This document shows positions 51,089 to 61,599 of a DNA stretch of 64,000 nt, piece after piece (positions within the stretch are counted from its first letter, which is position 1; each line of letters starts with the position of its first letter). The DNA comes from Tribonema minus. Lineage: Eukaryota > Sar > Xanthophyceae > Tribonematales > Tribonemataceae. The notes under the pieces were generated by a model. That model worked only from the letters and a program-made list of their open reading frames with translations. It was not told the DNA's origin and ran no database searches. The position numbers and the translations under genes were made by a program. Where the stretch lies: positions 806,001 through 870,000 of the forward strand of contig JAFCMP010000212.1 of assembly GCA_017506865.1 (NCBI GenBank), given 5' to 3'.

Positions 51089-53329
51089 TTAATTTGTGCC
51101 GTACTCGATTGCGAGGCAGCGAGCGCGTGTCCCGTACGTGTCGAATTGTTCACGTGTACACGCAGGTTGGGCTGCTGCATGCGCGGTCAGTTGACGCATC
51201 GATGACATGCTGGCCCCTTGTTTGCCCGCCCCCTGCGTGACGTATGCCACCATCCCGTCCAGCAGTGCCTCTCGCATGGCAATCACCAGTGCTGGGGCCG
51301 GCAGTCCGTGCTCAACTGCGACGCTGCCTATGCCGTGTAGAGCTGTATGAATCAGGCAGTTGCCGTTGCCCACGTTGCTCACGGGGCGAAGCTCCCCACC
51401 ACGTGCTAGCGTCGCTGTGTTTTCCCCAAGCGCCTGTTTGTGGAGTGCCTGCAGGCCCGTGTGCCAAGTGGAAAAACCATAGTTGGTGGCTTTTGCCAGC
51501 GCGTCTTGCTGCTCCTCCACGGTGACTGTATGGCACACGGTTGAGGGTATCCGGGTCGCCACCGTCACGGTGGTGACCTTCGCCGGCCCGGATATTGGTG
51601 CTGAGGGGGCAGAGGCACCGCCCCTCGGCGGTGTGGTGGCTGGTGCCAGGGGTGCACGAGAATTGTCGCACTGGGCCTGTCGCTCCTGCGTCCGCCGTCT
51701 GTGTTTACCTCTGCGTCGACTGCGCTTTCCACTGGCAACCATAGCCGTGACAGGTGCTGTCTCGGTCATTGTTGCGTGGGTGCTGTTATCACCAGCCTGC
51801 GTTACGTCTGACTCACCACGTTTCCCGGCTGGCTGGCGAGGCGACCTGGCAACGACCGGTTCCCTAAGGGAGAGTTGGTCAAACACCGTTGCCAGGTCAT
51901 TACCTTCTTCTCGGAGGGAGAGCAAGCTGAACGTGACCGTCAGGTCATGCATCTGACTCACCAGCGGTGCGCAGGGAGTCCGGCCCAGCAGGGTCTGTGT
52001 TGCTGGCGCGTCGCTGGGCGCCGGCCGCATATGCAGTCGGCGTGACGTGCGGCAGGGTCCAAGCTTGGTACCCGTCGGCCAAGCGCAAAGCACCGTGACG
52101 CGTGCCCGATTGGGGGCAAGGGCCAGTGCACGTACCCTGCGCGCGAGTGCGCCAGCCGCCCCCAGCAGGCCTTGCCAGTGTGATCCCGTCGGGTCCCTGG
52201 GGCATTCGCTAGACTGAGCGCCCGCTGCGACAGCAGCTGCGGCACTGCCAGGTGTGCTGGGCACACGATCGTTGCTTGACATCGTTGCGCCGCTATCGCT
52301 AGCACGACTTTCGCCAGGCAGCACACCCATTGTGCTGCTCCGGGTCAGTCTCGGCAGCGGCGCATCTGCCACACCGTCCAACGTAGATGCATGGGCTTGC
52401 CTGGGGTCTACCCCCAGGTGCTCGCATCCGAGGATTTTGCGTATGGGACCACATTTGCTAGCGGCGGCGAGCAGCGCGGCTGTTGGCTTCAGGCTATTCC
52501 CCCCACCAACAGCTGCACCACCCGCTGCCGCCGCGCATGTCGTTGGTCGGGTGTGTATGTCAGCAATGTGATCATGACCTGATGCACGGTCACAGCCTGA
52601 CAGTGTGCATGCTGTCGCGGCGACCGGGCCTGCGAGGCAGTCGGCGCAGCGCCACACGTCGCACTGGTCCAGGGCCCCTAGATCACCAGATGGTGTCGTG
52701 GCGCTTGCTGCTGTGCGTCTGATGAAGAGGTTGCCGCACCCATCGCAGACCTGCTCCAGGCCGTCGCATATTGGTCGGTGGTCTAGGAAAAGCTGAACAT
52801 GCAGTTCTGCAAATTGCTTCCCTTTCCCTGTGTGGCGCGTGCGCTGGTGTGCACATGCGTGTGCCGCTGGGCAATTCTTTCCCGGGGCCCGAGGATTTGC
52901 TCGCACTATGAACTTGTCGCACATGCGGCAGTCCAGCCCCGGGATATTGACCTTCCGGTTGGCAGCGGGTGTCTTGGCGGGCGCCAAAACTGTCATAGCG
53001 GTGATGCCGGATATTGGGTGCCCGTTGCGACTGTTACCGTCAGAGGTGACGCTGCCGCCTGACAGAGAGGCGCCGCTGCCAGCTGGCTGCAAAGACCGGG
53101 ACGTGATTCGTCTCTGGTGACCCGCCGGCCCAGGTTCGCCAACTTCCATCGGTACAGGCATGGTCACGGTGACCGGCTTTGCCAGCGCACCGCCAGACTG
53201 TGGCTCTGGACGGGTGACGCTGCCAGTGCTTTGGGCGCTGGCGCGGCGCCGACCCCGCCGGGGTGCAGCCGCCCCACGTTCGCCGCCCGGTGCAGCAGCC
53301 GCTGCGGCCGCTGGTGCTGTTGTCACCAT
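51089..53329 (-). CDS. LINE ORF, N-terminal part: zinc-finger region and OTU catalytic Cys motif
   Basis: Begins at the first ATG inside the element (MVTTAPAAAAAAAPGG). A basic Ala/Arg-rich leader is followed by a Cys/His-rich region near 52560-52940 (CRMCDKF; VCDGCGNLF; WRCADC), likely nucleic-acid binding. The C-terminal end has the OTU-type motif VGNGNCLIHTALHGIG near 51331-51377, with the catalytic Cys in GNGNC. It stops at TAA (51091-51089). The next part continues in the same frame, so this stop interrupts the OTU fold. OTU domains are deubiquitinase-type cysteine proteases. Confidence 0.85.
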   Translation of the reverse strand: MVTTAPAAAAAAAPGGERGAAAPRRGRRRASAQSTGSVTRPEPQSGGALAKPVTVTMPVPMEVGEPGPAGHQRRITSRSLQPAGSGASLSGGSVTSDGNSRNGHPISGITAMTVLAPAKTPAANRKVNIPGLDCRMCDKFIVRANPRAPGKNCPAAHACAHQRTRHTGKGKQFAELHVQLFLDHRPICDGLEQVCDGCGNLFIRRTAASATTPSGDLGALDQCDVWRCADCLAGPVAATACTLSGCDRASGHDHIADIHTRPTTCAAAAGGAAVGGGNSLKPTAALLAAASKCGPIRKILGCEHLGVDPRQAHASTLDGVADAPLPRLTRSSTMGVLPGESRASDSGATMSSNDRVPSTPGSAAAAVAAGAQSSECPRDPTGSHWQGLLGAAGALARRVRALALAPNRARVTVLCAWPTGTKLGPCRTSRRLHMRPAPSDAPATQTLLGRTPCAPLVSQMHDLTVTFSLLSLREEGNDLATVFDQLSLREPVVARSPRQPAGKRGESDVTQAGDNSTHATMTETAPVTAMVASGKRSRRRGKHRRRTQERQAQCDNSRAPLAPATTPPRGGASAPSAPISGPAKVTTVTVATRIPSTVCHTVTVEEQQDALAKATNYGFSTWHTGLQALHKQALGENTATLARGGELRPVSNVGNGNCLIHTALHGIGSVAVEHGLPAPALVIAMREALLDGMVAYVTQGAGKQGASMSSMRQLTAHAAAQPACTREQFDTYGTRARCLAIEYGTN

Positions 53330-53350
53330 GTCTGCAGTACATGGGGTTTC

Positions 53351-53364
53351 CTTGGGTGTAGTAC
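53351..53364 (+). repeat. LINE target-site duplication, right
   Basis: CTTGGGTGTAGTAC; marks the 5' end of the minus-strand element. Confidence 0.93.
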
Positions 53365-55870
53365 AGTAATCGGTCAAACACCAAGAACATCATCGCTGAA
53401 AAGCTAGAGTCAAATCGCATTTCGCAACTCCGACTTGCGCACTGATGCTGAGACAACCAGTCCCCCGCGCATGATGACCTGCCAGTGCACAACTTGCATT
53501 GCCAGACCTGGTGGAGTCTGACGATGAGCCCGAAGCAGAGTATGATGCGCCAGAGCTCATGAGCGGTGACTCCGACTCTGACTTTGGCAGCTCTCATGAC
53601 CTCAGATGCATGCACAGAATCAGCGTGGCGACCTCATTCAGCAAGCAGTGTACCGGCAGCGTACAGGCGGCAAGGAAAACAAGCAGGTGGCACTTATCAT
53701 ACCTCAAGGTTCGGTGCACACTCTTGAGCATGTAATTGTAAAGTGCTCATTTGTACAAAGCCCGCCATCTACAAGTCATGCAAGCCATGCGGCTATGCAT
53801 CAAGGTGGTCGACCATCCACTTACATGCACACCACCGCGCCTGGATCGATCGCCTGTCACTTGTGTCAACTGCATGCCGCTGCAAATTCAGGGCTGCCGG
53901 CGTGTCCCACTCACCCAAGCCCCCAGCATTGAGTCAAGCCGTGGCAGATGCTTGCCGACCACGCTTCTTGCGAACATGGTCGCACCATTGACATGCATGT
54001 GACAGGCACGCTGAGGGATGCCCGCCCCTCAAGAAGAACTGAACTGATGGCAGAGCTGCCTTTTGAAATTAGATCACCATCTCTGCCTCTGCACGCACTC
54101 ACTGCAGCGGCTCACTGCAGCGGCCGAGCGCACTTTTGAAAGCGCTGTGAGACTGTCTGTCGCCATGCACTTCAGTGCTAGCTGAAGACATTGCTCAGCT
54201 GCTTCCATGAAGCCCCCGCGTTGCCTACGCAGCCTCTTACTGCCGCGCGCGCATGGGCTGCAGCGCGGCCGCCGCCACGGCCCTTGCCCCTGCTCTTCCC
54301 TCCAATGTCCTGGCACACGAGCGTACAATGCGACAGATATGAATGTGAGTGCGCGAGAGCACGTGCAAGTGATGCCTTGCCTGCAATGCATTGCGGGTAC
54401 TTTCATATCTGAATGTATGCGCATGGGCTGCAGCACGACCGCCACCCCGGCCCTTGCCCCTGTTCTTCCCTCCAATGTCCTGATATGTGCATGAACGTAC
54501 ACGCGGCGATAGAATGTGAGTGCGAGAGAGCACGCGCAAGTGATGCCTTGCCTGCAATGTATTACGGAAATTTCATATCTGAGTGTATGGACACGACGAT
54601 GCGAGACACCCTGCTCACACGGGGCACTTGGTGTGTTCCCGCCCTCGTCTGTACTGTATGAGCAATCAAAGTCCAGAACAATGGTCAATGATGACCACGC
54701 TCAGGACATTGCAGCTGGACAAAAATTTATGCACCCTCCTGTGCACACGTGGCGACCTTTACGTGGGCAACGCATCTGCTTGCATACAGCATGAAGCTGG
54801 CTCTGCTCAAAGATGCGCAGCTTCCATGTAGTGAATATGGGCCGTCACCTTCTTGTCACCTTCTTGACAAAAGTGCTTCAGTACGAATCGTTGTCTGCCA
54901 CAAAGACTAGTCTGGTCATCCTACGACACAGCGGCACTAGCTATGCTACGTTTCTCAAAAGAGTGGCGCAGGCCATTTTACGTCTTCCTTGCCATGCTCT
55001 GTTCGCAGCACATGGCAAATGAATCAAATCATCAAGTACCTGCATGAGCAGCGCGGACGGTTCGTCGTTGTCGTTTCTGTTGGCGGCGCACTCGTCCATA
55101 GCAGCGCGCCACCTTAGCAGCGGCAGCAGCATCGCGCGCCGCATGCTCCCCTGTCAGTGCATCAACAGAGAAGCGCGGAGGATTTGTCGTGAGGTGCAGA
55201 GCCCGATGTCACCTATGCAGAGAACTTGTCGTAAGCAGGGTGAAGAAATCAATGCCAGCTATTTGCACTACCAAACCGATCTTAGCCGCACATCAACAAA
55301 TGTTACCGTGGTGAATGCGCCTGTCCTGATGGATCAGGCATAGCGATGGTCCTGTTGATTGGGCATGTACGCAGGGCGCGGCGCATGCTCCCTTGTCACA
55401 TACGCGAAGAGTAGAGCACAGAGACCTTGCCATGCAACACGTGTAGCACCACAGGCCACCACTTCAAGTACTGACTGCATCTGCACAGCACAGCACACAA
55501 AGGCTGAGCTTGTAGAAAACGTGCTGTGTGCACTCTTGCCAACAAAGCTGGAATAGGCGCAACAATAGGTTACATTGGGCATGTAAACAAGCTGCGCAAC
55601 ACTCCCTGGGGCTGAACAACCCACATGCCACAGCTGGACAGCCCCTAACGTGTACCAGTCACACAATTGTGGGCTACTAGCTCATGCAGATCTCACTTCA
55701 GGTGCGTGAGTGAAAGCTTATAGTGGTGCCAATGCACAACATATAGTGCACATCAACCTGCATTGTGGACAACGCATTCTTGCTATGTGTTACCCTGCCA
55801 CGTCCTGGACCAGTAGACGCGAGCGCCGCTCCAACATTTCAACAGCACTACGCGCAGTGTACAGTGCACT
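53365..55870. other. Region with a decayed or intron-containing reading frame and a tandem duplication
   Basis: Plus strand 53490-53740 holds an acidic stretch (LPDLVESDDEPEAEYDAPEL) and, in another frame, a protein-like stretch (RQRTGGKENKQVALIIPQGS). They may be one gene or element remnant, but I could not classify it. A two-copy repeat of about 172 bp at 54246-54595 shares GCCCTTGCCCCTG, TTCCCTCCAATGTCCTG and GTGATGCCTTGCCTGCAATG. The rest shows no gene signature. Confidence 0.45.
54246..54595 (+). repeat. Two-copy tandem duplication of about 172 bp
   Basis: Blocks GCGCATGGGCTGCAGC, CTTCCCTCCAATGTCCTG, GTGATGCCTTGCCTGCAATG and TTTCATATCTGA recur in order. Confidence 0.85.
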
Positions 55871-55874
55871 CCAT

Positions 55875-56070
55875 GAATGCATTGTGGCGAAGACTCGCCT
55901 GTGTTTGCCTGTCCCTGCTTAGGTTGTAGGCTGCTGCATGGGTATAAAGCCTAGGACTGCACAGGACACCCGGCCTCCCTTGGGGGTCTTTATCAATACC
56001 AGTCCACAAATGCATTTCGTGAATGCATTGTGGTGAAGCCTTGCCTGAGTGTGCCTGTCCCCGCTTAGGT
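55875..56070 (+). repeat. 50-bp direct repeats around the old LINE tail
   Basis: Both copies start GAATGCATTGTGG and end GCTTAGGT. Outer edges are given; the tail sits between them. Confidence 0.75.
55925..56020 (+). mobile_element. 5'-truncated LINE tail, old copy, plus orientation
   Basis: About 96 bp aligning to the LINE 3' UTR (GGCTGCTGC, CCCGGCCTCCCTTGG, CTTTATCAATACCAGTCCAC) in the opposite orientation to the full element. It is flanked by 50-bp direct repeats (55875-55924 and 56021-56070) with about six mismatches, best explained as a long, old target duplication. Confidence 0.75.
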
Positions 56071-56146
56071 CGTCATCCGGCACATCCAGCTCTTCCACTG
56101 CGCTCAGCAACCTTGACAGCAGCTGCTGCCTGCTCTCCGGCGCCGC
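56071..56146 (-). CDS. Minus-strand gene, candidate exon (3' end unclear)
   Basis: After acceptor TATGCAG it reads AAPESRQQLLSRLLSAVEEL, then DVPDDDLS. The frame continues into the direct repeat flanking the LINE tail, so the true end is uncertain. The frame is also open upstream (LEHVWSFIKHCYHYWCMQ), so the acceptor may not be used. Confidence 0.4.
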
Positions 56147-56239
56147 CTGCATACACCAGTAATGATAGCAATGCTTGATGAACGACCACACATGCTCCAG
56201 TGGGGCTTGCTTCTTGTTGGGTTCACTGCTCGAAATATG

Positions 56240-56530
56240 TACGTGTTGCGAGCAGTTTCAATAGGCGCATGAACTACATTGAAGGGTCCATTTTCAATGT
56301 AACATGAGCAGTCTCATGTGCAACAACGTCAATAAAGCTCACCGTGCTGAGCACTGACTTCAACCCACACTAGCACACGAGCAACTTCAACGAGCGCATA
56401 AACCACAGAGAAAGAAGGCTCCATTTTTAGCAGTTACAATGAGTGCGTGGACCACAGAAATAGAAGGCATTCTCAAGTTGCGTTAGCAGTCAAGTGCAAA
56501 ATGTCAATGAAGCTCACCGTACTGAGCGCT
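56240..56530 (-). repeat. Duplications of the exon edge and donor on the minus strand
   Basis: AAAGCTCACCGTGCTGAGC near 56335 repeats the real exon edge AAGCTCACCGTACTGAGCGC near 56510. AACTTCAACGAGCGCATAA-like and GAAGGCTCCATTTT blocks repeat nearby. Confidence 0.7.
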
Positions 56531-56640
56531 AACTTGACTCCACCCGCAATGCCCCTGGCATCCACCGTTCCCCTCAGTATATCCTCCGCACGCCCCTCCA
56601 CCCTCTCCAGGATCCAGTCGTAGTAGTGGCGGTGGTGACG
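56518..56640 (-). CDS. Minus-strand gene, exon
   Basis: Phase 0 in and out, 41 codons: RHHRHYYDWILERVEGRAED, then ILRGTVDARGIAGGVKLALS. Acceptor GCGGAG is weak, donor ACG/GTGAGC good. No family recognised. A donor-side copy lies downstream near 56330-56360. Confidence 0.5.
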
Positions 56641-57130
56641 CTCCGCAGTTGAAGTTGAAGTTTTCAGTCCTGCGGAATGGAGCGCCAATGAGAGTAGTGG
56701 CATCCAAAATCAACGACCGCAGTTGCATCCGATATCAGCGCTGTCAGTGTGGTGGAAGGACATGTCCACTTAACGGCGAGTTACATGTCCAGTTATGTAT
56801 ATAGTAGTGGCGGTGTGACACTCCATAGTTGAAGTTGAAATTGAAGTTTTCCCTCACCACCAACGGAGCACCAACGACAGTGTGTAGTGGCATCCAATGT
56901 CAATGACAGCAGGTGCATGTGCTATCAGCGCTGGCAGTGCCGCCATGCAACAGAGCGCCAACGACAGTAGCGGCATCCAATATCAGTGACAGCAGTTGCA
57001 TCCACTGTCATCGCTATCAGTGTTGTCGAAGAATGTGTCCACTTAGCGGCGAGATACATGTCCAGTTATGTATATAGTAGTGGCGGTGGTGATGCTCTGC
57101 AGTTGAAGTTGAAATTGAAGTTTTCAGTCA
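56610..57130 (+). repeat. Two- to three-copy repeat of 200-260 bp
   Basis: GTAGTGGCGGTG, GTTGAAGTTGAAATTGAAG and ACATGTCCAGTTATGTATAT blocks recur near 56620, 56800 and 57075. The unit includes sequence at the start of the minus-strand exon. Confidence 0.85.
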
Positions 57131-57954
57131 TGTCCACTCTTTTGAGTCACACGTCCAATGATGTCACTGCCACGTGTTCACCTAAGTGTCACGCGGTCCT
57201 GACCACTAGAACAAATGGACAACAAAACCTTGCAATATAGGGGGTTTCCGCCGGATATTGCGCCTGTTCAGAAGTTGGTAGAAACGCACCAATGAATCTT
57301 AGCAAAAACAGGGCCAGCGGGCTCAAAAAAAGAGCCCGCCTGCAGGCATGTTGGTATGCACCCTGTCGAGCATGTATGGAAATCCTGAGTCAGGCAAAAA
57401 TGGTAAGGTAGTGGGGTCAATTTTGGATTAACCCGGGGGCAGATCTGGTGCTTTGACTAACATGAATTGACTGTTTGACTGCAGAATACAGCCCCCCTGA
57501 CATGCCTCAGCAAAAACGCCAGCCTAACCGTGTTGCACACGACAATCATGATTGCACTATAGTATCATGGCATGTATTTTGTAAGCAAAAGCGGTTTGCC
57601 TTGAGGAACGCAGAAGAATCGGAATGACCGCGTGTGTCGCCTGTGAGTGCATCGCGGCCAGGCCCCCATGAATACTGTCAAGTCTGTGCCTCCCTCCATA
57701 AAGGGGAAAAGTCTAAACTGCGCAGCACGGACTCTATGCATGTATGCGCAGACGTGTACACTTCAAGCTTTGATAGCTGGATGACCAAATGTGCTCGCGT
57801 GCTCACGCGACAGCAGCTGAATGAATGAATGATTGAATACATAAATCAATGAATGAATGAATTAATGGGCGAATTGTCACACGCATCAGCGAATCAGTGT
57901 GACTGACACTCTAGATGCAGAAGGCAGATGACCAAAGAGTGTACACACATGGCA
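57131..57954. other. Region without a supported gene
   Basis: Open on plus near 57634-57828 (a Cys-containing frame) with no family signature. GAATGAAT-type short tandem repeats occur at 57822-57865 and again near 58020-58075. Confidence 0.4.
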
Positions 57955-58510
57955 GCCAGTGGATGCTTACCCCTCTCAGAACCCGCGCTGCGCCTGCTGT
58001 GCTGCACAGAGAAGCTGATTAATGAATGAATAAATGAATGAATGAGTGAATGAAATCATGAATGAATGAATATCATGTTGCCATCTTACCCCTCTCAGAC
58101 CCCGTGCTGCGCCTGCTGTGCTGCACAGAGAAGTTGAGAGCTCTGCAGTCTTCCACCAGCTCCAGATCCGTGAACAGCATGCTGTCCTCATTGTTGGTGC
58201 CTGCATCACCTGACAAGCCATCAGGATGGAAAGAAGCAGCAGCAAAGTTACTTGAAAAATGTGGCTAGCAGGATGGATAATGATGTACACAATCAAAGTT
58301 ACCAGCTAATTCATGAGCAGCATGCTGTCCTCATTGTTGGTGCTCGCGTCACCTGAGACGCCATTTCGGCAGTGGAGCAGCGGCACAGCGACTTTCAAAC
58401 AAAGTGGCCTGCAGGACGGTTCACACGACCGATGACACATACACACAGCAGATCTATGAACAGAAAGCCGTCCTTAATGGTAGCGCCCGCGTCATCTGAC
58501 AGGCCATCAG
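57955..58510 (-). repeat. Exon-edge duplications around the acidic exon
   Basis: A donor-side copy lies at about 57968-58016 (CTGTGCTGCACAGAGAAGCT). Acceptor-side copies lie at about 58318-58368 (CATGCTGTCCTCATTGTTGG) and 58447-58508 (GCCCGCGTCATCTGACAGGC). The last still reads DDAGATIKDGFLFIDL on the minus strand and might be a paralogous exon. Confidence 0.75.
58090..58209 (-). CDS. Minus-strand gene, acidic exon
   Basis: Phase 1 in, 1 out. DAGTNNEDSMLFTDLELVED, then CRALNFSVQHSRRSTGSER. Acceptor TTGTCAG, donor GGG/GTAAGA. This frame is far more protein-like than the alternatives. Diverged copies of its start and end lie on both sides. Confidence 0.55.
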
Positions 58511-58815
58511 GGGGTGGAAGGAAGCATGCAGCGGTACAACCAATGGCCTGTCCGGCATATGGTGCCGCATACACCTCTAGACTACAACGCATGATGCAAT
58601 TGCCGACTGTTGGAATGATTGTGGCAGGCGTTATTGCTGGAAATGAATGCACTGGACTACATATCCGTAATACAAGTGCAATCAAGCAGGCCAAGCAAGG
58701 GTATGCAAGACTGACTTCAACTACAGGACTCCGGGGACAAGAACGCTTCTTTTTTGCACGAAGTCCTTCAAAACTCAAACCGCGAAGGGCCCGCATCAAC
58801 CCAAACTGAACTCGT

Positions 58816-59081
58816 TGTTGAAATGAGCACTGTTTTGTAGCAGTCAGGTTGCACTTGAAGTTGTGCACTTGACGTTGCAGTTTGTTCGAGATCTGTTCGA
58901 GAACAGTTCGAGATCTTTTTCATGGATGACTCAGCAATCCTGAGCTGGAATGCCCAGGCTTGCTGTGCTTTGTAATATCACTTCCTTTCCTACACACTAG
59001 CACGTGTGTGTGACTTGTTGCTGTCATGGCTCAAGCTCAGGTTTCTCTGCACGGTGATTTGCGCGATGTCAATATTGCAAC
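58816..59081 (+). repeat. Copia 5' LTR
   Basis: 266 bp, begins TGTTGAAATGAG. It contains three GTTCGAGATC-type direct repeats, possibly promoter elements. Confidence 0.93.
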
Positions 59082-59089
59082 GGTTATGA

Positions 59090-59900
59090 GCCTTAAGCTC
59101 AAGCTGAAGCTAGAGTTATTCGACGGCAAGGAGGAATATTGGCCTATGTTCGCCAACGCGTTCGAGTCGGCACTGCTGTGCGAAGGAGTCCCGGCATGCA
59201 TGGTGCAATGGGGAGAGCAGTTCGACGTTGGGGTCGGGTCAGCAATCAGCGCGTCTACGACGAGCTGGACGTCAGGATTTACTCAGCGTTGGTCGCCTGC
59301 GTGTCCCGCAAGGCGACTGACGTCCACTACATCCTACTACGCGACGGGAACAACAGGCACGGAAGGGAGTCCTTCAGGGCGTTGCAGCGGAGGTTCGAGC
59401 CGAGGAGCGTCAGTACGGCCATGGCAATATCGGACCAGCTGCACTCTCTGGAGATGGGGGAGCGCTCGGTGGCGGAGTATTTCGGTCACGCGCGCTACCT
59501 GCGGTCCAGATTGGCCACGCTGGGCATAGCGATGGCTGATGGCGAGCTGCTGCTGCTTTTGTTGCGGGGTCTCCCCAACACGGAAGGTTACCGGATGGTG
59601 GCTACTAATCTCCGGTGCATGCCACGCATGGACTTGGATGAGGCGGAGCGGCAGCTCAAGGCGCACTACGACGCGGAGGTCGCAGCTGCGAGGACCGGCA
59701 AGGGCACGGCAGTCTTTGCAGCACAGGTTCCAGGCAAGGGTCTGGACAGGAGCGTGCCTCAAGTTAAGGGCGCATGTCATTGGTGCGGGCGCGTAGGTCA
59801 CTGGGCTTACGAGTGCAAACAGAAAAAGGCCGGCAAGAAGCCGGCGCCAGGGTCATTTGCGGCAAAGAAGTCCTTGGCGAAGCAGCAGCGTCGTCAGCAA
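59090..59900 (+). mobile_element. Copia gag region (approximate limits)
   Basis: Gag-like helices including YFGHARYLRSRLATLG and a CCHC zinc knuckle, CHWCGRVGHWAYEC, typical of copia nucleocapsids. Confidence 0.85.
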
Positions 59901-59989
59901 GAGGCAGGCGGCGAGGATCCTACACGGGCTTGCATCGCTCGGGTCGGAGAGTCGCAGGGTGAGGGCACTGCTTTAGTAGCAGCTGTGCC

Positions 59990-61330
59990 TCAGCAGCAGC
60001 AGGCGTCTGGCGATGTCTACATTTACGTGGACAGTGGAGCAAACCGGCACATCATTGACCCTTTGCAGCTTGGGGTCGACTTGAGTTCAGTAGTTTCAGC
60101 ATGGCGGCCCGATCGTATCCCGGTGGAGACTGCTCATGCTTCAGCTTCTGGGGAGGTCACGGTGTCGGTGGGCGTAGCGGACTTGCACATCAAGGTGCCA
60201 GTCAAGCACGGGCGCGAGGAGCAGCTGCTGGTGCGGGAGGCAGTAGTAATTCCCGGGTCAGGACAGTTACTGCTCAGTGCCTCACTGCTGACCAAGCATG
60301 CCGGCAGTGTCATTCTCAGCAAGCATCACTCCAAGTTAATTCTGCCGCGAGAACCTCGCGAGGAGGTACGTTTGGAGCCATACGGAGGCCTTTTCCGCTT
60401 CAGGGTGCGTCTGGACAGCAAAGCCGCACAACTTGCTGGAGGCGGTAAGGAGGGCGCAGCCGCTTATGCAGCGAAGGTCTCTCTGCAGCGATGGCATCAG
60501 CGGCTGGGGCACCTCAACCTGGCGGACATGCGGAGGCTTGCAGATACGGAGGGGAACGGAGTTCAACTTCCAGTTGGGGAGCTGGAGCCTTGTGAGACCT
60601 GCCATTTGGGCAAGGCAGCTCACCAGCCGCACCCCCCTCAGGCCACACAGGGTGCTACTGCTGAAGGACAGCTTTGGCACTCGGACACGGCCGGGCCCTA
60701 CGAGGTGGAGAGCCGCAGCAGGAGCCTCTACGCTTGGGTGTTCATCGACGAGGTATCTAGGTACCATGTAGTTTACTGTCACCGGCACAAGGGTGACCAG
60801 GTGGCAGACGTGGAGCGGCTGCGCGGGGAGGTACTGGCGCCTGTAGCGGTGCATATGCACGAATTGCACATGGACTGCGCAAAGGAGTTCATTAGCGCAG
60901 ATCTTCAGGAGCACGCGCGCTCGGCGGGGTACCTGCTCAGCCACTCTTCGCCGTACACTCCGGAGTCCAACGGCATCGCGGAGCGGGCTTGGCGCACAAT
61001 CAACAGCAAGGCCCGCTGCATGCTGCAGCATGCTTCCCTCCCACTATTTCTATGGGAGCATGCAGTGCAGGCGGCAGTTTACCTCATCAACAGGAGCCCT
61101 CATTCAGCCATAGGGGGGCAGACGCCGTACGAGGCGTGGACGGGCAAGGTGGCGAACCTGGAGCACATACGGGTGTTTGGCTCCTATGCGTACGTGTGCG
61201 CGGGAGGCGAACAGGGCAAGATGACCAACAAGGGCTGGCGCGGGCGGCTGGTCGGCTGGTCAGAGTCTGTTCGCGGAGGATACCTTATCTACAACGAGCG
61301 CACCCGGCAAGTAGTGGTCAGCAGGAATGT
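59990..61330 (+). mobile_element. Copia protease and integrase region (approximate limits)
   Basis: The aspartic protease signature is YVDSGANRHI. Then come the pre-integrase zinc region (WHQRLGHLN, CETCHLGKAAHQ) and the integrase core with HSDTAGP, MDCAKEF and SNGIAERAW. Confidence 0.92.
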
Positions 61331-61599
61331 CACCTTCATAGAAACGCCCGGAGAGTCGCCTGCCACGATTGACGCGCCATCAGTGGGGGAGGGAGACAGC
61401 AGCAGCCTCAACCTACTGGCGCGCACGCAGCAGATGCAGCAGACGCAGCAGCAGATGCAGATGTGGAAGCAGCAGAGCCCGGGGAGGGCGCCCGAGTAGC
61501 ACCTGACGCGTCGCGTACGCGCAGCGGGCGCGGTTACTCGGCTCAGCCTGCCGCGAGATTTGCTGCCTTGGCGGAGCAGGTGCCAGCAGACCCCAAGTC

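Larger units (their letters stand above)
45722..53350 (-). mobile_element. Non-LTR retrotransposon (LINE) with OTU protease, RT and restriction-like endonuclease
   Basis: A 7,629-bp element read on the minus strand, bounded by perfect 14-bp direct repeats. It has a very short 5' leader (21 nt before the first ATG), one reading frame of about 2,510 codons crossed by a single TAA, and a 77-nt 3' UTR. The architecture is Cys/His zinc-finger region, OTU-type protease, reverse transcriptase, C-terminal Cys/His knuckle and restriction-like endonuclease. Endonuclease placement after the RT is typical of the early-branching R2/NeSL-type lineages; algal Dualen/RandI elements also carry a protease, but I see no apurinic endonuclease domain here. 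The exact target duplication suggests a recent insertion. Two more 3' tails of the family are in the window. Confidence 0.92.

Noticed and set aside
51031-51091. Two-ORF organisation of the LINE with a separate start for the RT part
   Set aside because: The downstream part has no ATG there, only GTG, and the OTU motifs continue in the same frame on both sides of the TAA.
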